From: Acanthochromis polyacanthus
Lineage: Eukaryota; Chordata; Actinopteri; Pomacentridae
Direction: 5' to 3'
Assembly: GCF_021347895.1 (NCBI RefSeq)
Contig: NC_067123.1
Location: forward strand, 5,957,828 to 6,021,827
Length of the DNA stretch: 64,000 nucleotides
Part shown: in pieces, positions 35,001 through 49,622 of the stretch
Layout: each line of letters opens with the position of its first letter
Numbering within the stretch: the first letter of the stretch is position 1
Program-made: the position numbers and the translations under genes
The notes under the pieces: model-generated
What the model was told of the DNA's origin: nothing
The model's database searches: none
Seen by the model: only the letters and a program-made list of their open reading frames with translations

Positions 35001-38000
35001 TTACAAAAAATATTTAACAAAACTTCGATTTAGCTCCCAAATAACAGATAAAAATAACTGAAGAAAATAGGAAATGGTGCTATGTCAAATTTCTTGGATT
35101 CTGTCTGACTTAAAACGGACGGATCCACCAGCTTTATCATCTATTTTATTCTTAATTACATCATAATTTACAAAATGCACATCATGCTGTGTTACAACCC
35201 GGTCTCACGGGGATTCGTGAAACTGTCACGTAAGTTTTAGTTTCGGTTTCGTGCGCACCAACACGATTTCGTCATGTTTTTCGTGCCGCTCACCACGAAA
35301 TGTTTTTCGCTGTGGTAATCACATCTGAAAGTGGTTTATACCGGCGGATTCATGACGATCTAAGCTGTCCATCGGCGTATACTGCTTGTGTGATTGCGTT
35401 TGCGGCCGCCGGCCGCTGGACATTCTTGAAATTCCTATGCAAATTGGTAAGTGTACCACCGGCTTATGGTTAGGTTATGGTTAGGTTATGGTTAGGGTTA
35501 TGGTTAGGGTTATGTTTAGGGACGATGTCATGCAAAATATAGCGTTGGATTCGCCACGGTTTTACATTAAAAATATAATATACACATTCTTTTGAAATAC
35601 GTTCTGAGTGGCACGAAAAGTCCGCCGTTTAAAATACATTGGTGCGCATTTCGTGGTGAGCGGCACGAAAAACATGACGAAATCGTGTTGGTGCACACGA
35701 AACCGAAACTAAAACTTACGTGACAGTTTCACGAATCCTCGTGAGATCGGGCTGTGTGTTAAATGAAAATTGAAACTAGTGATTCAGACTATAAAATCGT
35801 TAGGAAAAAGTTTACTGAGGTAATAAATCAGGTCATTTTCTCATCGACTTCTGTACAATCTGACGTCTTTTTGCAACCAGAGGCATCCCCTCCTGCTGGC
35901 TGTAGACAAGAATGCAGGTTTAAGGATTTATTTTTCACTTAGGAGACAACATCCATCTTTTATATACAGTGTAAGGTCTCAATAGGGTGTAAGTCAAATG
36001 AAGAGTGTGAAAAAAATACCAGGATGTTGAACTACAGCTGGTCGCAGTTTGGAGGCAAATGTGGTTTTCTGCTGGTTTGACCCACAATGTACTGTGCAGT
36101 AGATGATATATTACAGTGTCTGTCATGAATGTATGGAAACCTCATGTATCAGTACATACTGAAAGGAAAGAGAGTGCAGTGTTTCCCCACTTTAGCACAT
36201 TTTTTCTAGCTCACCAGCAGTTTGCCGTATTGCAGCTCCAGTTTTCCCAGATAGTCTCTGTAGGCGGCTTTACTGACCGGAGAGATCTGACTCTGGAGGA
36301 AATAACACACATTGGAAACATTAATTAATCAATTTTGCACTGTGAGAAATAACAAGCTGATTTGTCTTCTCTAATGAAGAAAAAAAAACCATGATTTTCC
36401 ATGATTTTGGTTTTAATACCATGAAAACCAAAATAAGGCTTCCTTCTGTTTCAGTGACTAAATATCCATGTATTTAGTTTGAACACCATCAGACATCCTC
36501 CCTGCTACTAGCTTGATAATCAGTTCTAACTTATGTACCCCAACAGTGACTCAGACATCTGGAACCAGGCTAACATTCTGCTGCCAACGGTCTGGTTCTC
36601 CTCCCTGCCCCATTTAAAATTCCTTCCTACCTCGTCAGCCTTGGCCCTCTCGATCTTGGAGCGGAACTCCTCCACGGACTGGTGCAGGCCTCGGTGGCTG
36701 CCCAGCTGGGACTCCACGGTGGGCAGGTCGGAGCCCCACTCTCCGTCGTCCACCCGCCGCTGGTTCTCCTCCACCCAGCCCAGCAGGTCCTGGATGTAGC
36801 GCATCGTCACCTCGTCCAGCTCGGGCCGGGCCCTGAGCGGCGCCTGCTGCAGGACCTGGGCGCTGTGGACCTGAGTCATGTGGGACTGAGTCATGTGGGA
36901 CTGAGTCATGTGGGTCTGAGTCATGGGGATCTGCTGGGTGGTCACGCCGGACTTGAGGCGCAGGTTGTACTCGCTGCGGAGGTTCACCAGTCGCTCATGG
37001 AGACGATAAACTCTACAGACGGAAACAGTCCAAATATGATGAGCGTCAGTCAGTGCTGGAATCGTAGGAGGTTCAGAAATCAATTGAACTTCTCTGGTAG
37101 GTTCAAGAACCAACTTCTCTAGAAGGTTCAAGAACCAACTTCACTAGAAGGTTCAATAACTAACTGGATTTCTCCAATAGGTTCAAGAACCAACTTCTCT
37201 AGAAGGTTCAAGAACCAACTTCTCTAGAAGGTTCAAGAACCAACTTCACTAGAAGGTTCAATAACTAACTGGATTTGTCTAGTAGGTTCAAGAACCAACT
37301 GGATTTCTCCAATAGGTTCAAGAACCAACTTCTCTAGTGGGTTCAAGAACCAACTGGATTTCTCCAATAGGTTCAAGAACCAACTTCTCTAGTGGGTTCA
37401 AGAACCAACTTCACGAGAAGGTTCAAGAACCAACTTCTCTGGTAGGTCCAAGAACCAACTGGATTTCTCCAATAGGTTCAAGAACCAACCAGATTTGTTT
37501 AGTAGGTTCAAGAACCAACCAGATTTGTTTAGTAGGTTCAAGAACCAACATCTCTAGTAGGTTCAAGAACCAACTGTGTTTCTCTAGTAGTTTCAAGAAA
37601 CAACTTCTCTGGTAAGTTCGGTTGATTGCTACTGAAGCTCCTACGATTAGCCTGACCTGGATGACTTAGAATCTAAACAGACTCAGTGCTGGAATGTTTA
37701 AACATTCATAATGTTTTTAAATATTTAGGTAATTTATTGCTTCCACAATCTCAAATTGTAGGACTTGCTTGTTTTATGTTACTGTAAAATGAATGTCTGT
37801 TTTCTTTTGAACTGTTTGTTGCTTAAAACAAGTCATTTGAATGAATGTAGAAATAATCAAAAGTTTTGTGGATCATGTAAATTCAACATTACAGCTACTC
37901 TCACTGATGCTGCTTACTGATGATTCATTAGTGCTTTAACAGTACAGTTGTTGGTTTTATTTTTGATTCATTTTACAGAGGGAAAATCTAATTAAGAAAT

Positions 38001-41000
38001 AACAATGCTTCATTTTTTTTCTGTCCCTTTAATTTTAAACTTCACTTTGCTTTTAAGGAAACACACTGAGTGCAGGATTTTTGACAGTATTTGTACTGTC
38101 TTTACTTGTTTTCCTCCTTTACTTAGACTTTGTCCTGTAACTAAGAAACTACATTTATGTGTTAATTTATGGTGAAAAACAAAGACAATCCCTCTACTAT
38201 TTGGCACTAAAAATGCAACCTTTCTGTTAATTAATGATGACCTACAGTGACAATAACCTGCTTTTAAAAAAAATAAGACAGTTTAAATAAATGTTTTTCA
38301 CATTTCTGATAGTTTTTTCTTTGAAACCTCTAATTTATTTCAAGCTTGCTGATTCATTGTATTCTAAACAAACAAACAGAAACAAAAACAGTTACATTAC
38401 ATAAAAATGAAACTCCAAAATGAAAATAAACAAACACACTTGTGAATCACACACTGCAGCCAATTACAGTTAAAATATATAACTGTTAATATTCTTATAT
38501 TTCATAGTGATTATGTGATGAATACTCGCTGGATCTTCTGATAGATTGATCACATTTCTGCTCTCACAAGTAAAACATTTCTAGCATTTTTTGCAAAGTC
38601 TTTGTAGCAATAGTAAATAGGATCTTTTTTGTTTCTTCAACACCAACAGCAGAAGTGATAATGTCAAGTCTGTTTAATACGTCCTTGATAATCCCTCATT
38701 GCAGTGAAATGTGTCTGTACCTGCGATACATCTGCTCGGCCTGGAGGTGGCGTCCGTCTTTGAGCAGCTGAACGTCGTTGAAGAGGAAGCGGATCATTCC
38801 TTCTGCTTTCTCCAGATCTGCCTCCACTTCACCTGTGTGCTGAGCAGGTTTTCCCGAACTCATCATCCTCACGTCCTGCAACACAGATGAAGAAATAATA
38901 TGAGAAGGAGGCTGCAGTGGTTCAGACGAAGGTGTCGGACAAAACTGTGCTGTTACGGTTCATTTCAAGCAACGGTTTGCAGAGGTTTGTCAGATCCAGT
39001 GTCCAATATTTTTCTTCTTATCATTATTATCATGAACTGATTCAGGAACAGCAGTGTTGAGACCGATCAGAGGGTTTGGAGGTTCAAGCCTCAGCGCTGC
39101 TACAGCTGGATCCTTCAGTCTATCTGGTCCATCATGGCCGACCCTGTGTTCTGACCTCCACTGCATTTGTGATAAATTCAGGCTTCTCCTTGTTGAGGAA
39201 TTTCAGCGATGTCGAGAGAGGATGAGGAGGTAGACACAGAGAGAGAAACTGGAGACTCAGAAGACTTTGGTTGTGAGAAATGTTGACTGGAGAAGTGACA
39301 CCAACAGAGCAGCAGTTCATGCCAGCAACGCCAGCATCAGTTCTGAGGATGCTCTCTGATTGTTGGGTTTATGTTGTAGTTTAGAGAAAGTCAGATTTAG
39401 ATTACAGATGAAATATGGAGACAACTAGTCTGTTTAGTCACATCAGAATAGATGATATATAAGCGCCTGCCTGTCTAAAGGACATTATGAGCTTAGAAGA
39501 GACTGTCCTCCTTGAAAAAACGACCACATAGGTTGTCAGTACACGCCCTTATTACGACCGAGTGTTACGTTTTGTAGTTAAGTCACCTCTAGCGGTTGAG
39601 TAAATATCGACACTCCGGTGTCTCAGCTGAAACGTCACCATGAACAAACTTTGACCTAACCCTAACCCTAACCCTAACCCTAACCCGTCTTGCAAAAGTG
39701 AAGGAAAAGCCGTTTCGCGAGGGAAAAGCCGTTTTGCAAATTAAATCCCGTAATGCATTCCTGTCCCACGTAGAGGCGCTAACGTAAATACGCTCTCATA
39801 GGTCGTATTTCAGGGGCACGTACATACGACCTCTGTGGTCGTATGAGATTGAGGGCTTGTTGGCTTAGAAAGAGGAAAGAGTCATTTTTCCTTCACACTT
39901 CTACAATTAAAAATTGCTCTGATGCAAAAGAGCAAAAGAATTTCTTCCACAGTTATATTAAATTTTGAACTTTGGTCCAATCTTTGCTTAAATAAATAAA
40001 TATAAATTCAATAAATCTAACATTAAATATACATAACTCAGCGACCTTGAACAGAAAACAAATGTTTTTGGTTTGTTGTTGTTTTTTTTAATAAATGGAG
40101 GATTTTTGAAGGATTTTCTCTCTTTTTTTAAATGGATTTCAGTTTTCTTTTTTGTCTAAGATCAGGCTGGAAACATCCCTTGTCCTGAGCTAACCGCTAA
40201 CTAGCCGCTGAGCTAACGTTTCAGCTCGCAGCGGCTAATCCCCAGTTTTGTTTGGAGTTTCACACCTGCATAATCAGGATTAGCATTAGCAGACAAAAAA
40301 CTGCATGAAAAGTGAAAAAAAAACTCACATCCCAGATGCATCCAAATGCTGTGTTATATTGTTGTCTGACCTCAATATAATGAGAATAAAACTACTAATT
40401 ACTAACATTCTCTCTAAGAAAACATAAATAAATGATATTTCTACAGGTTTGAAGTTTATGTTTTGGCACCAAAATTGAAATTTTTACTGCCAATTCATCG
40501 CATCGGTTCAAAATATTTGCTGAATCACTAATAATGGGCATCAGTGTTGGTCTTGTAAACACTAAATCAGCGGACCTGTGGTGGTTTTTTTGTCTCACCG
40601 TCTGCAGCAGCGTCTCCACCTGGTTGAGCTGCTCCTCACAAACCCCCGACTCCATCTGGACTTTACTGACGATCCTCTGCAGCCGCTCCAGCCTGCAGCA
40701 CAGAAACCGCAAACCAGAGGTTAGAAAGACGTGCAAACACTGAAGAAACACTTTTATTTAAAGGATATTTATCTGTTTTTACACGTGCACAATTAAGATG
40801 AACCCTCCTGTTAGAGCAATAATGCTCCTGAAGCAGTTTGATGCTAAATTATCCAAAAACGGCAGAAACCAAAATATCTTTATGTCTCATTATTAACTCC
40901 ATTATGAACCATTTCAATTAATACTTAGTGCAATGGTGTTCTTTATTTTTCCTAAATCACGGTTCAATAAAGACAATTCACTCATTTCTGAGAAAAAAAA

Positions 41001-44000
41001 GCACGCTAACACTTTTTTAAATGCACACTGGAAAGACTTGCATATAAAATACAGCAGTTTTACATGACGTTGATTTAAAAAACACATTTTATATTTTGAT
41101 TGTTTTTTCCCCTTATGGAGCTGATAAATTAACATGAGACCTCTTCTGTTCAGGCGGGTTTACAATAATATAAGAAATGAACCATTCTCATATATACACA
41201 TGACCCACCCAGACAATTCCATGTTCTCCATGTAAACTCACACTTTTATCCATGTGCTAACATAACTGTACAAGGGTTTTCTAACCATCAGTGAGCCTTT
41301 CAACACCATTAGCTAACACAATGTAGCATTAGAACACAGGAGTGATGGTTGCTGGAAATGTTCCTCTGTACCCCTATGGAGATATTCTATTAAAAATCAG
41401 ACGTTTCCAGCTAGAACAGTCATTTACCACATTAACAATGTCTACACTGGATTTATCATTCATTTAATGTTATCTTCATTGAAAAAAAGCTGCTTTTCTT
41501 CCAAAAAATGAGGACATTTCTAAGTGACCCCAAACCTTTGAACAATAGAGTAGGTTGTAAATAAAGTTTATTGATATCAGGAGAAGTGACATCGACAGAG
41601 CAGCAGTTCATGCAAGCAACGGCAGCATCAGTTCTGAGGATGCTCTCTGAACTTTTGCTTTTCTTTAAAAAAAAATAACAGTAGTGTAAGCTGTTTCCAC
41701 TTATTAAGAACAAGCAAAGAAGCTTCATACCAAAAGAACATGTCTTTTTTATTTTAAATTTCACTCTAAAATAGGTCCATCTGACCCGAAGCATAACAGG
41801 AGAGTTAACACGAGCAGACAAAATAAAAGGACATGAAAAGTTGAATCACTCACTCTGTCCTCTGGCGGAATAAATATCTAAAATCGTATCCCTGATGCAT
41901 GAACGCCATGATGGAGCCTCTAAAGTTCTGTCTGTTCACTAAAACACAGATTAAAGAACTTTCTCAAAACCCAAAGCTCCGCCCTGGAACCACTTTATGA
42001 GCCACTGTCAAAAGACGGTACTATTGGGCGATGGTTGCCACGGCGACCTCATCATGTGTTCAGTCACAAACCCACAAAGTTTTACTTTAACACTGAATCA
42101 TCAGGAGGTGAGTCATCCTCGTGGTTCCTCAACGTTTTGTGGTTTTTCACCCGTTCTGTAAAAATAATAATCTGCGGTTTGCTTTGGCAACAGGCAACAT
42201 GTGACGGCGGTTACCTCTCAAACTCGGTCCTGAGGAGACGCTCTCGCTCCAGGATGGCGACGTGCAGACGACCCCACTCCTTCTCCACGTCAAACGGGTG
42301 GTAACCGGGCGGCACTTTGACCTGACCCGCCTGGACGGCACCCTGCAGGGCAGAAAAACACAAAGTAAACCAGAGTTAACCCTCAGAACCCGATCTGAAG
42401 CTGAATCTGGATGGTTTTAGAAACTTTTTCACTCATTCTGGGCTCATTTTTTACTGCAAAATAAAATCCTGCAGATGTAGAAACGCTCTTTGTGCAGCAT
42501 GACACAGTTATAGTTCATAAACAGTAAGAAAAACATTTCTTTGATTATGTACTTAAAATAAATGAGTAAATCCTTGAGCTGAAGAGTTTTTTTGGATGAG
42601 ACATGTATAATTAAATGATTTTGATGCAGTATAACAATTCTTTGCTGTTTTTTCCTGATAGAAACACATGAGATGTTTACAGACAGTCAGCAAGTTAAAA
42701 ATCTGTCAATTCTTTCAGTTTTTCACAGTTTCTGCCTCTGATAAATGATGCAGTTTCAGCAATTTTCTTAAGGACAACGTGCCCTTTGAACCTGCCTCAG
42801 TACTTTTTACAGTCGTTACCTTTTAGTTGCTCAGAATCTACACTTTCTTGCAGGATCCAGGTGATGCAAACTGTGTATTCTGAGTGTATTTTGTGAAGAA
42901 ATATCACAATTTTAGGCTGATGTTTGGCCATTTTTCTTGATGAGACCGTACGTCCACAAAATACCTTCATGAACTGTCAAAAAAAGTTGAAAATCTGAAT
43001 TTTTTTTCATTTTCATTTATCTTTTTTCTTACAGCTCATTTGCTTTGAGAGCTGGTGTAATTGTGGTGTTTTATTGAAAAGAAGACACTCCTTTCACATC
43101 CTCTGTGTGGTTCATCGTCCTATTATTTGTCTTAATTTTGCCCTGTTTTCTGACTTGTTGCTGATTCTGACCAGTTTTTTTTCCTGTGTAAACAACGCGC
43201 AGAGAAAACTCACCTCAAAAGACTTGAAGATGTGTTTGGATCGGTTCTTGTCGGCTTCTTTAGCGGGAAGTTCTGTTTCCTTGAACTTCAGAAACTGACG
43301 CCAGAGAACCTGCAGATAAAAGCAAAGATAAATAAAGTCATCTTGAACTTCTTCCTGTTCGTCTGCTGTATCTGCTGTGATCTTCTCACCTCGATCTCCT
43401 CGTAGCTGGTGGGAAACTTCCTCTCCTCGAACACCAGGATGTGATGTCGGATCCACTGCAGCAGAACGGTGACCAGCTCGTAGTATTCCTGCCAGCGCAG
43501 CTCCAGCTCCTGAAAAACAACACAATTAGTACATTTTTATTGCATTTTAATCACATTTTCATTTATTCTGGGCTCATTTTTTACTGTAATCTGAAGTCCT
43601 GCAGCTCTGTGGAAACAGAACAACCGTGAAAAAGGAGAGAAAAGTCAGAAATAACCAAATAATCTGATAAATTTCTTCGATTTTCTTTGATTATTTTGCC
43701 AAAAAAATTACAAATCCAAATTTGAGCACATTTTTCCAAGTGCTCATATCTGTTTCTAATATTGGAAAAAATTATATTCTTAATGCACATGTTTTATTGT
43801 GTTTTCTCCTCTCTGCTCCGTGTAAACAAACACCGCCTGCAGTTCAGCCGAAACGTGCAAAAATATTGTTTTGCAGGAGATAATATCAAACTAAAATCAC
43901 TAGAAATGTGTGGATTTGCTCTTTCTTTGCGGTTATCATGTCACAGCAAAAAATCCTGCAGTTTTTTAAATATCTGTGCAAATAAACATAAATATCACAT

Positions 44001-47000
44001 AAAAAAACAACAGATAAATGCAATTTGAAAAAGCAAAATTAGAAAAACCAATAAAAAATGTAAAATAAAAATGCAAAATTATAAATACCATGCAAACAAA
44101 ATTAAATAAAATAGGAAATTTATAAATACCATGTAAAAAAAAGTAATTTAAAAAAGTTAAATTATACATACCATGTAAAAACAATTAAAATTTTAAAAAG
44201 TTAAATTATAAATACCAGCTAAAAATAATTAAAATTTTAAAAAGTTAAATTATACATACCATGTAAAAATAATTAAAATTTTAAAAAGTTAAATTATACA
44301 TACCATGCAAAAATAATTAAAATTTTAAAAAGTTAAATTATAAATACCAGCTAAAAACAATTAAAATTTTAAAAAGCTAAATTATAAATACCAGCTAAAA
44401 AATTCTTCAAATTTGAAAAAGTTGACTTATGACTAAATTATTATAAAAAATAAGTTGAATTTCTTTAATTATATCTTTTACAAACTATGTCTTGTGTAAT
44501 GGTCTGCTTTTGGCAATCACGCCTTTATTAAGAGAGACATGAAATTTCACAATTTTTATTTAATTTGAGTAAATTTTCTCGATCAAATGTCGCGGTTAAA
44601 AAGCCATAAGTTACCAAAAAAAGAACAAAACTAAAATGAGCATATATTTTACTAAAGGTTTTACAACCCAGAATCAACATGTGCAACGTTTTACATTTAA
44701 CTTTTGAATCTGACACACAAATAAACGGATTTTCTTCACATAATGCATGAAAACGAGCTCCAATTTCATATTTAGGATTTTTAGAGCTTCAGTCCCGCTT
44801 TAAGGTTTTCCTCGTTTACAGCGACTGGAATGCAAACCTGTGACATTTAAACAATAATTCAGTCGTTCTTTCACATCTCAGAGCTTCATAGTGATGTAAA
44901 TTAAAGACAGGAGGACTCACGTTGGCTCGGACTCCGTCCTGGACGTCTGGAACTCTGGGCATGGCGTCGTACAGCGAGGAGACGTACGTGATGATGGATT
45001 TCTCATCTGGATGGGCGACGTCCACATCTGGAGGGACACAAGAGGGGAGAAAGATTATTAGGATGCAAAGAAATTAAAAATAAAACAGGAGACAACTGCA
45101 GATTAGATAATACCTTTATTTATACCATAGATTTTAATGATGATAATAAAACAGTGAAGGAAGTTTGACTGACGGGACAGAAGTGTCTCAGATTTCACTG
45201 AGTTCTTATTTTACATTTCATTTTAAATATACAGAGTTTATCGACATCCAGGCTTCACATGAGGAAACTCTGAAATGGAAGGTTTGGTTAAAAACGTAAA
45301 TATTTCATCTGGATTTGATTTAGTGTTTTACTACGTAACAGTAACAATTAAAAAAGAATCAGAATGACTGTTTTTCACATCAAATAAAAAAGGCTCCAAA
45401 CAGCTTCTTTGAGCAGTTTCTATTTGATTTTTAATTTTTTTAATGCATATGCTTTCTTCTACAAAATGATTCAAGTCATTCGAGGATAATTTATTCTTTT
45501 CAAATAAAGTCATTAAAGTTAATCAGCTGAAAATCCATCGTTTTTTTTCAAACCTCAGGAAAATTCCAACATGTCTTTATTGTCATTTTGTACATAAAAC
45601 AAAAATGAAGGAGCAGCTCTCATCTGTGCAAAACTGCAGTAAATACCATGTAGGAAAGATAAAAAGTAAAATTAGAAAAATTAAAATGATAAATACCACA
45701 TAAAAAATTAGAAAGAAGGAAAATTATAAATACCATGAAAAATAAGAAAAATGAAAAAGTAAAATTATGAATATTATGTAAAAGTAATTAAAATTCAAAA
45801 GAAAAAAGTAAAATAAAGAAGCAAAATTATAAATAACATGTAAAAAAATATTAAAATTTAAAAAGTAAAATTATCAATAACATGAAAAAAACTAAAATTA
45901 AAAACATCATGTAGAAAATGTAAAATTGCAAATGCCCTTTAAAGGCTGCATAATAATATTAATAATAGATAAAATAATAAAACTAATAATAATACTAATA
46001 AAAACAAATACGAAATAAAAAGTCACAATTTCACTTTTTAAAATAATATTGTGCAGCTCTAATACAGAGCAGCATCAAAATGTTAAAATAAGTAAAATGC
46101 AGAATTAAATAAAAAAAATATTGCTTTGCAGAAGATAACATCAAACTAGAATCAGTATCAATGTGCAGATTTACTCTATTTGCAGTTATTATATCGCAGA
46201 AAAAAACAGTTTTATTGAATATTGTGCAGCCCTTAAACAAAACAACAAATAAAATATTTAAATAAAATCAAATAAATATGTAAAACGCAATATTAAATAT
46301 TCTATTCAAAAATTGTGTTTTGCAGGAAATGAATATTAAACTAGAACTGTTAGTGTGCAGATCTGTTCTCCTTGCAGTTTAGACAGAAAAACTGAAGCAA
46401 AATGACACTTTTCTTGATCAAAAACTCTAAAATCCCCATTTTGTGATTGACTTATCGGTGATTTGCGGTAAATGGAGGTTTTTCTTCTGAATCGTCGGCT
46501 GTAGACAGTTTTTCTGTTCCGTAAACTCACCTTCGGGGTCCAGCAGTCTGGTGACGCCCAGCTCCCGGTCGGCGACGCTGAAGGCCTGCTCCAGGTTCTC
46601 CTGGTTGCTCTGCCGGTAGACCTGGCTCATGTCGATCAGAGTGGGTCTGTGGGTCACAGTGGAAGTGGGCTGTTATCGCTGATTACAGTCAGCAAGGATC
46701 ACAGTTCAGTCATCATCGCCGTTAGCTCCAGGCTGCACCTCAACGTCTCTATTTCTGTTAAATCCTTGTTTTTTTTTAACAAGATAATTGCATCTTAAGG
46801 GCAGCAGTCAGAGCTTAAAGTGACAGTTTCCTTCTTTTTTAAAACCTACCAGCAGCTTGGAAAAACACGTTCTCTAAATTTGTGATCCTCAGCAAAACTG
46901 TCACATTTCTTTAAAAATTTCACCAAAAATCTACAATTTCCACTTCTTAGATCCTTCAAAATCCCAGAAAATGCAGTTTCACACGACAGAGAGTTTCCAG

Positions 47001-49492
47001 AAAGGTTTTAAAGGCACATGTGTTTTTGTTTTAAAGAAAATTGACAAAAACATACAGTTTATCAGAGCCATAAACTGTAAAACACCAGAAAAAAATGACA
47101 TTTTTCAACTTTCCGACAGTCTGTAAATGTCTGATGTGATACGTGTGTTTCTATAAAAGGAAAACTAAATCTGCTTTAGAATGTGATACTGCATCAAAAC
47201 CACTTTAATTCAAATGTCTATTTAAAAAAAAAATCCCAGATAATCAAAGTCATCACATGATTTAAATTCTGTAAAAAAGAAAAAATTCCGCCGTGTTTGG
47301 TGCAACTGAGAAGCCGTGATCGACTCAGCTGCCACTGACAGTCATGTGACAAAAATTCAAAAACCTCTCGGCTGAACTGCAGGCAGTGTATCCACGGACC
47401 AGAGCAATGACAAGACAAAAGAGTCAGAGGAAAATGAAACAAAAAGGATGAACAAAATAAATGCAGCACGCCTCAGAAACAGTGAGCAGAGGAGCCAGCT
47501 GTTGGACACATCCAGCACGGTGAAACATCTTTCTACAGCTGCCGTGGATCCATTTTTTTTTTACATTTTTTACATTGTTTCTCATATTGTTAGCAGATGT
47601 TGGCACAAGTAGAATGTCAGACATGTTGACTGCAGGGTTGTTGAATTTCTGTAACATAATTAATCACAGGAATTCAACCTTTGCTTTGCTGTTTTTACGA
47701 TTCGTGGTGTTATGAGACGTTTCTGAGTTCTGCAAGCTTCTGGTCCTGTTTGCTCTGTTTCCACGGAGACGCAGCGAGTCAACAGCGAGGAAAAATGTGA
47801 CCAGAAAAATGAAAGAAGCATCCAGAGTTCTGAGGGTCGACCACTTTCTCAGCAACGCGTCCAAAATGCCTCGGAACATTTTCCCAGAATCCAGAGTCCT
47901 GCGGTCGGATCATTAGTTTGAACTAAACAACCGTGTAAAACCCAAAAATATTCAGTTTCTGTCAGAAACCAGACAGAAAGCAGGAAATATTCACATGTTT
48001 AACCTGTTTTTAATAAGGTTTTCTGTGATTTTAGTAGCTATTATCCGTAATTTAACAAAAAATAGAAAATTTGTAAAAAAAAACACTGAAAATCACATAA
48101 ATTACTAATAAATTATTTTTTTAAAAATAATTAATATATAGATATACATATATATTTTCAAATACCAGCAAATATCTGAACAATAATAATATTGTTTCTG
48201 ATTTAAACACAGTAAAAGTATTTCTAATTATTTATTTTTATTTTTAAAAGGACATTATGTACAGTTAACCTGTTTTTAACATATAAATCATTAGACTTTT
48301 TTCTCTGATTTTACTGGATACTACCTGTAATTGAACAAATAATGTATAAAGCTTTAAAATAACAGCTTACACTTAATATATATCATTTTCCAAAATAATG
48401 TTTTTTTGCTGATTTAAATATATAAGCAAAAATAAAAATACCGAAAAAAAATTCTCAAATTCCTCATTTTACAATCCTTATTATACAGAATTTATAGCAT
48501 TTAGAATTCTGACATTATTTACAGTGTTGGCTTTGGTTTAACATGTAAATTAATGTGTTTTTCTGTGATTTTATTAGCTATCATCTGTAATTTAACAGAA
48601 ATAGACAAATGTAAAACAACAACAAAAAAGTAAATATACATTTTTGTGTCCTTAAATACTTTTTTTAAATATCAGCAAATATCTGAACAATAATAATATT
48701 TTGTGCTGATTGAATACAAAAAAACCTGCAATTTAACAATCAAAAGTTATAAAGAATTAATTATTATTTCTTTTTTATAAGGACATTGTATGTCTTTTTG
48801 CAGTTGGCAAACAAATAATTGTACATTTGTCCAGTTTCATTGGATATCATCTGTAATTTAATAAATGCAGAACATTTTTAACAGCTTATAAAATTATTTA
48901 TCATTTTTCAACATTTAATATACATAAATTTCCAAAATAATGTTTTTGTTGATTAAAATCTATAAATAAATATACAAATATATAACATAAAGAAATATAA
49001 ATATTATCAATTAAAAATATTTCTCATTCTTCACTCTTTAAAATATGTAATTTTTCTTTGAAATAATGTTTAATAATGACAATAAATACAGCAAATGTTA
49101 TTTAAAAAATCTAAATAAAATCTTATTTAAAAAATCTAAATAAAATCTAAAGAAATATTTATTTTTTACATTGTTTACAGTTTTGGCCTGTTCAGGATTT
49201 TTTTTTTCTAATTTAAAATATAGGCAAAAAATTAAATAAATATGAATAATTACAATTAAAGAAATATTTCTCATTTTTCTCTCCTAAATGTATGTAAATT
49301 TTCTTTGAAATAATGTAAAATAATGACAATAAAGATTAACAAATCACAAATTTACAGAAATATATATTTTTTGACATTATTTATAGTTTTGGCCTGTTCT
49401 TTATGTTTTTTCATTTTTTTTGTTTTTCTTTGTTTGTTTATTGCTAATTTAAAGACAAGCAAAAAATGCAAACTGTATGTATGTTTATATGT

Positions 49493-49526
<34 letters not shown>

Positions 49527-49585
49527 GTATATATATATATAGATATATGTGTATACATATACATATATGTGTGTGTATGTGTATG

Positions 49586-49622
<37 letters not shown>

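Larger units (their letters stand above)
38876..40598 (-). other. plec intron, 1.7 kb
   Basis: Holds dispersed repeat copy 2 and the TIR element at 39521; otherwise featureless. Confidence 0.5.

Noticed and set aside
37337..37615. Open frame with GSRTN repeats
   Set aside because: Translation of the GGTTCAAGAACC minisatellite on the strand opposite to the gene; no gene-like features.
37090..37615. CRISPR-like array
   Set aside because: Units are contiguous and variable in length with no unique spacers, and the host is a vertebrate; this is a minisatellite.
44060..44410. Origin of replication or scaffold attachment region
   Set aside because: AT-richness and repeats alone are explained by the 44-bp minisatellite; no specific signal supports it.
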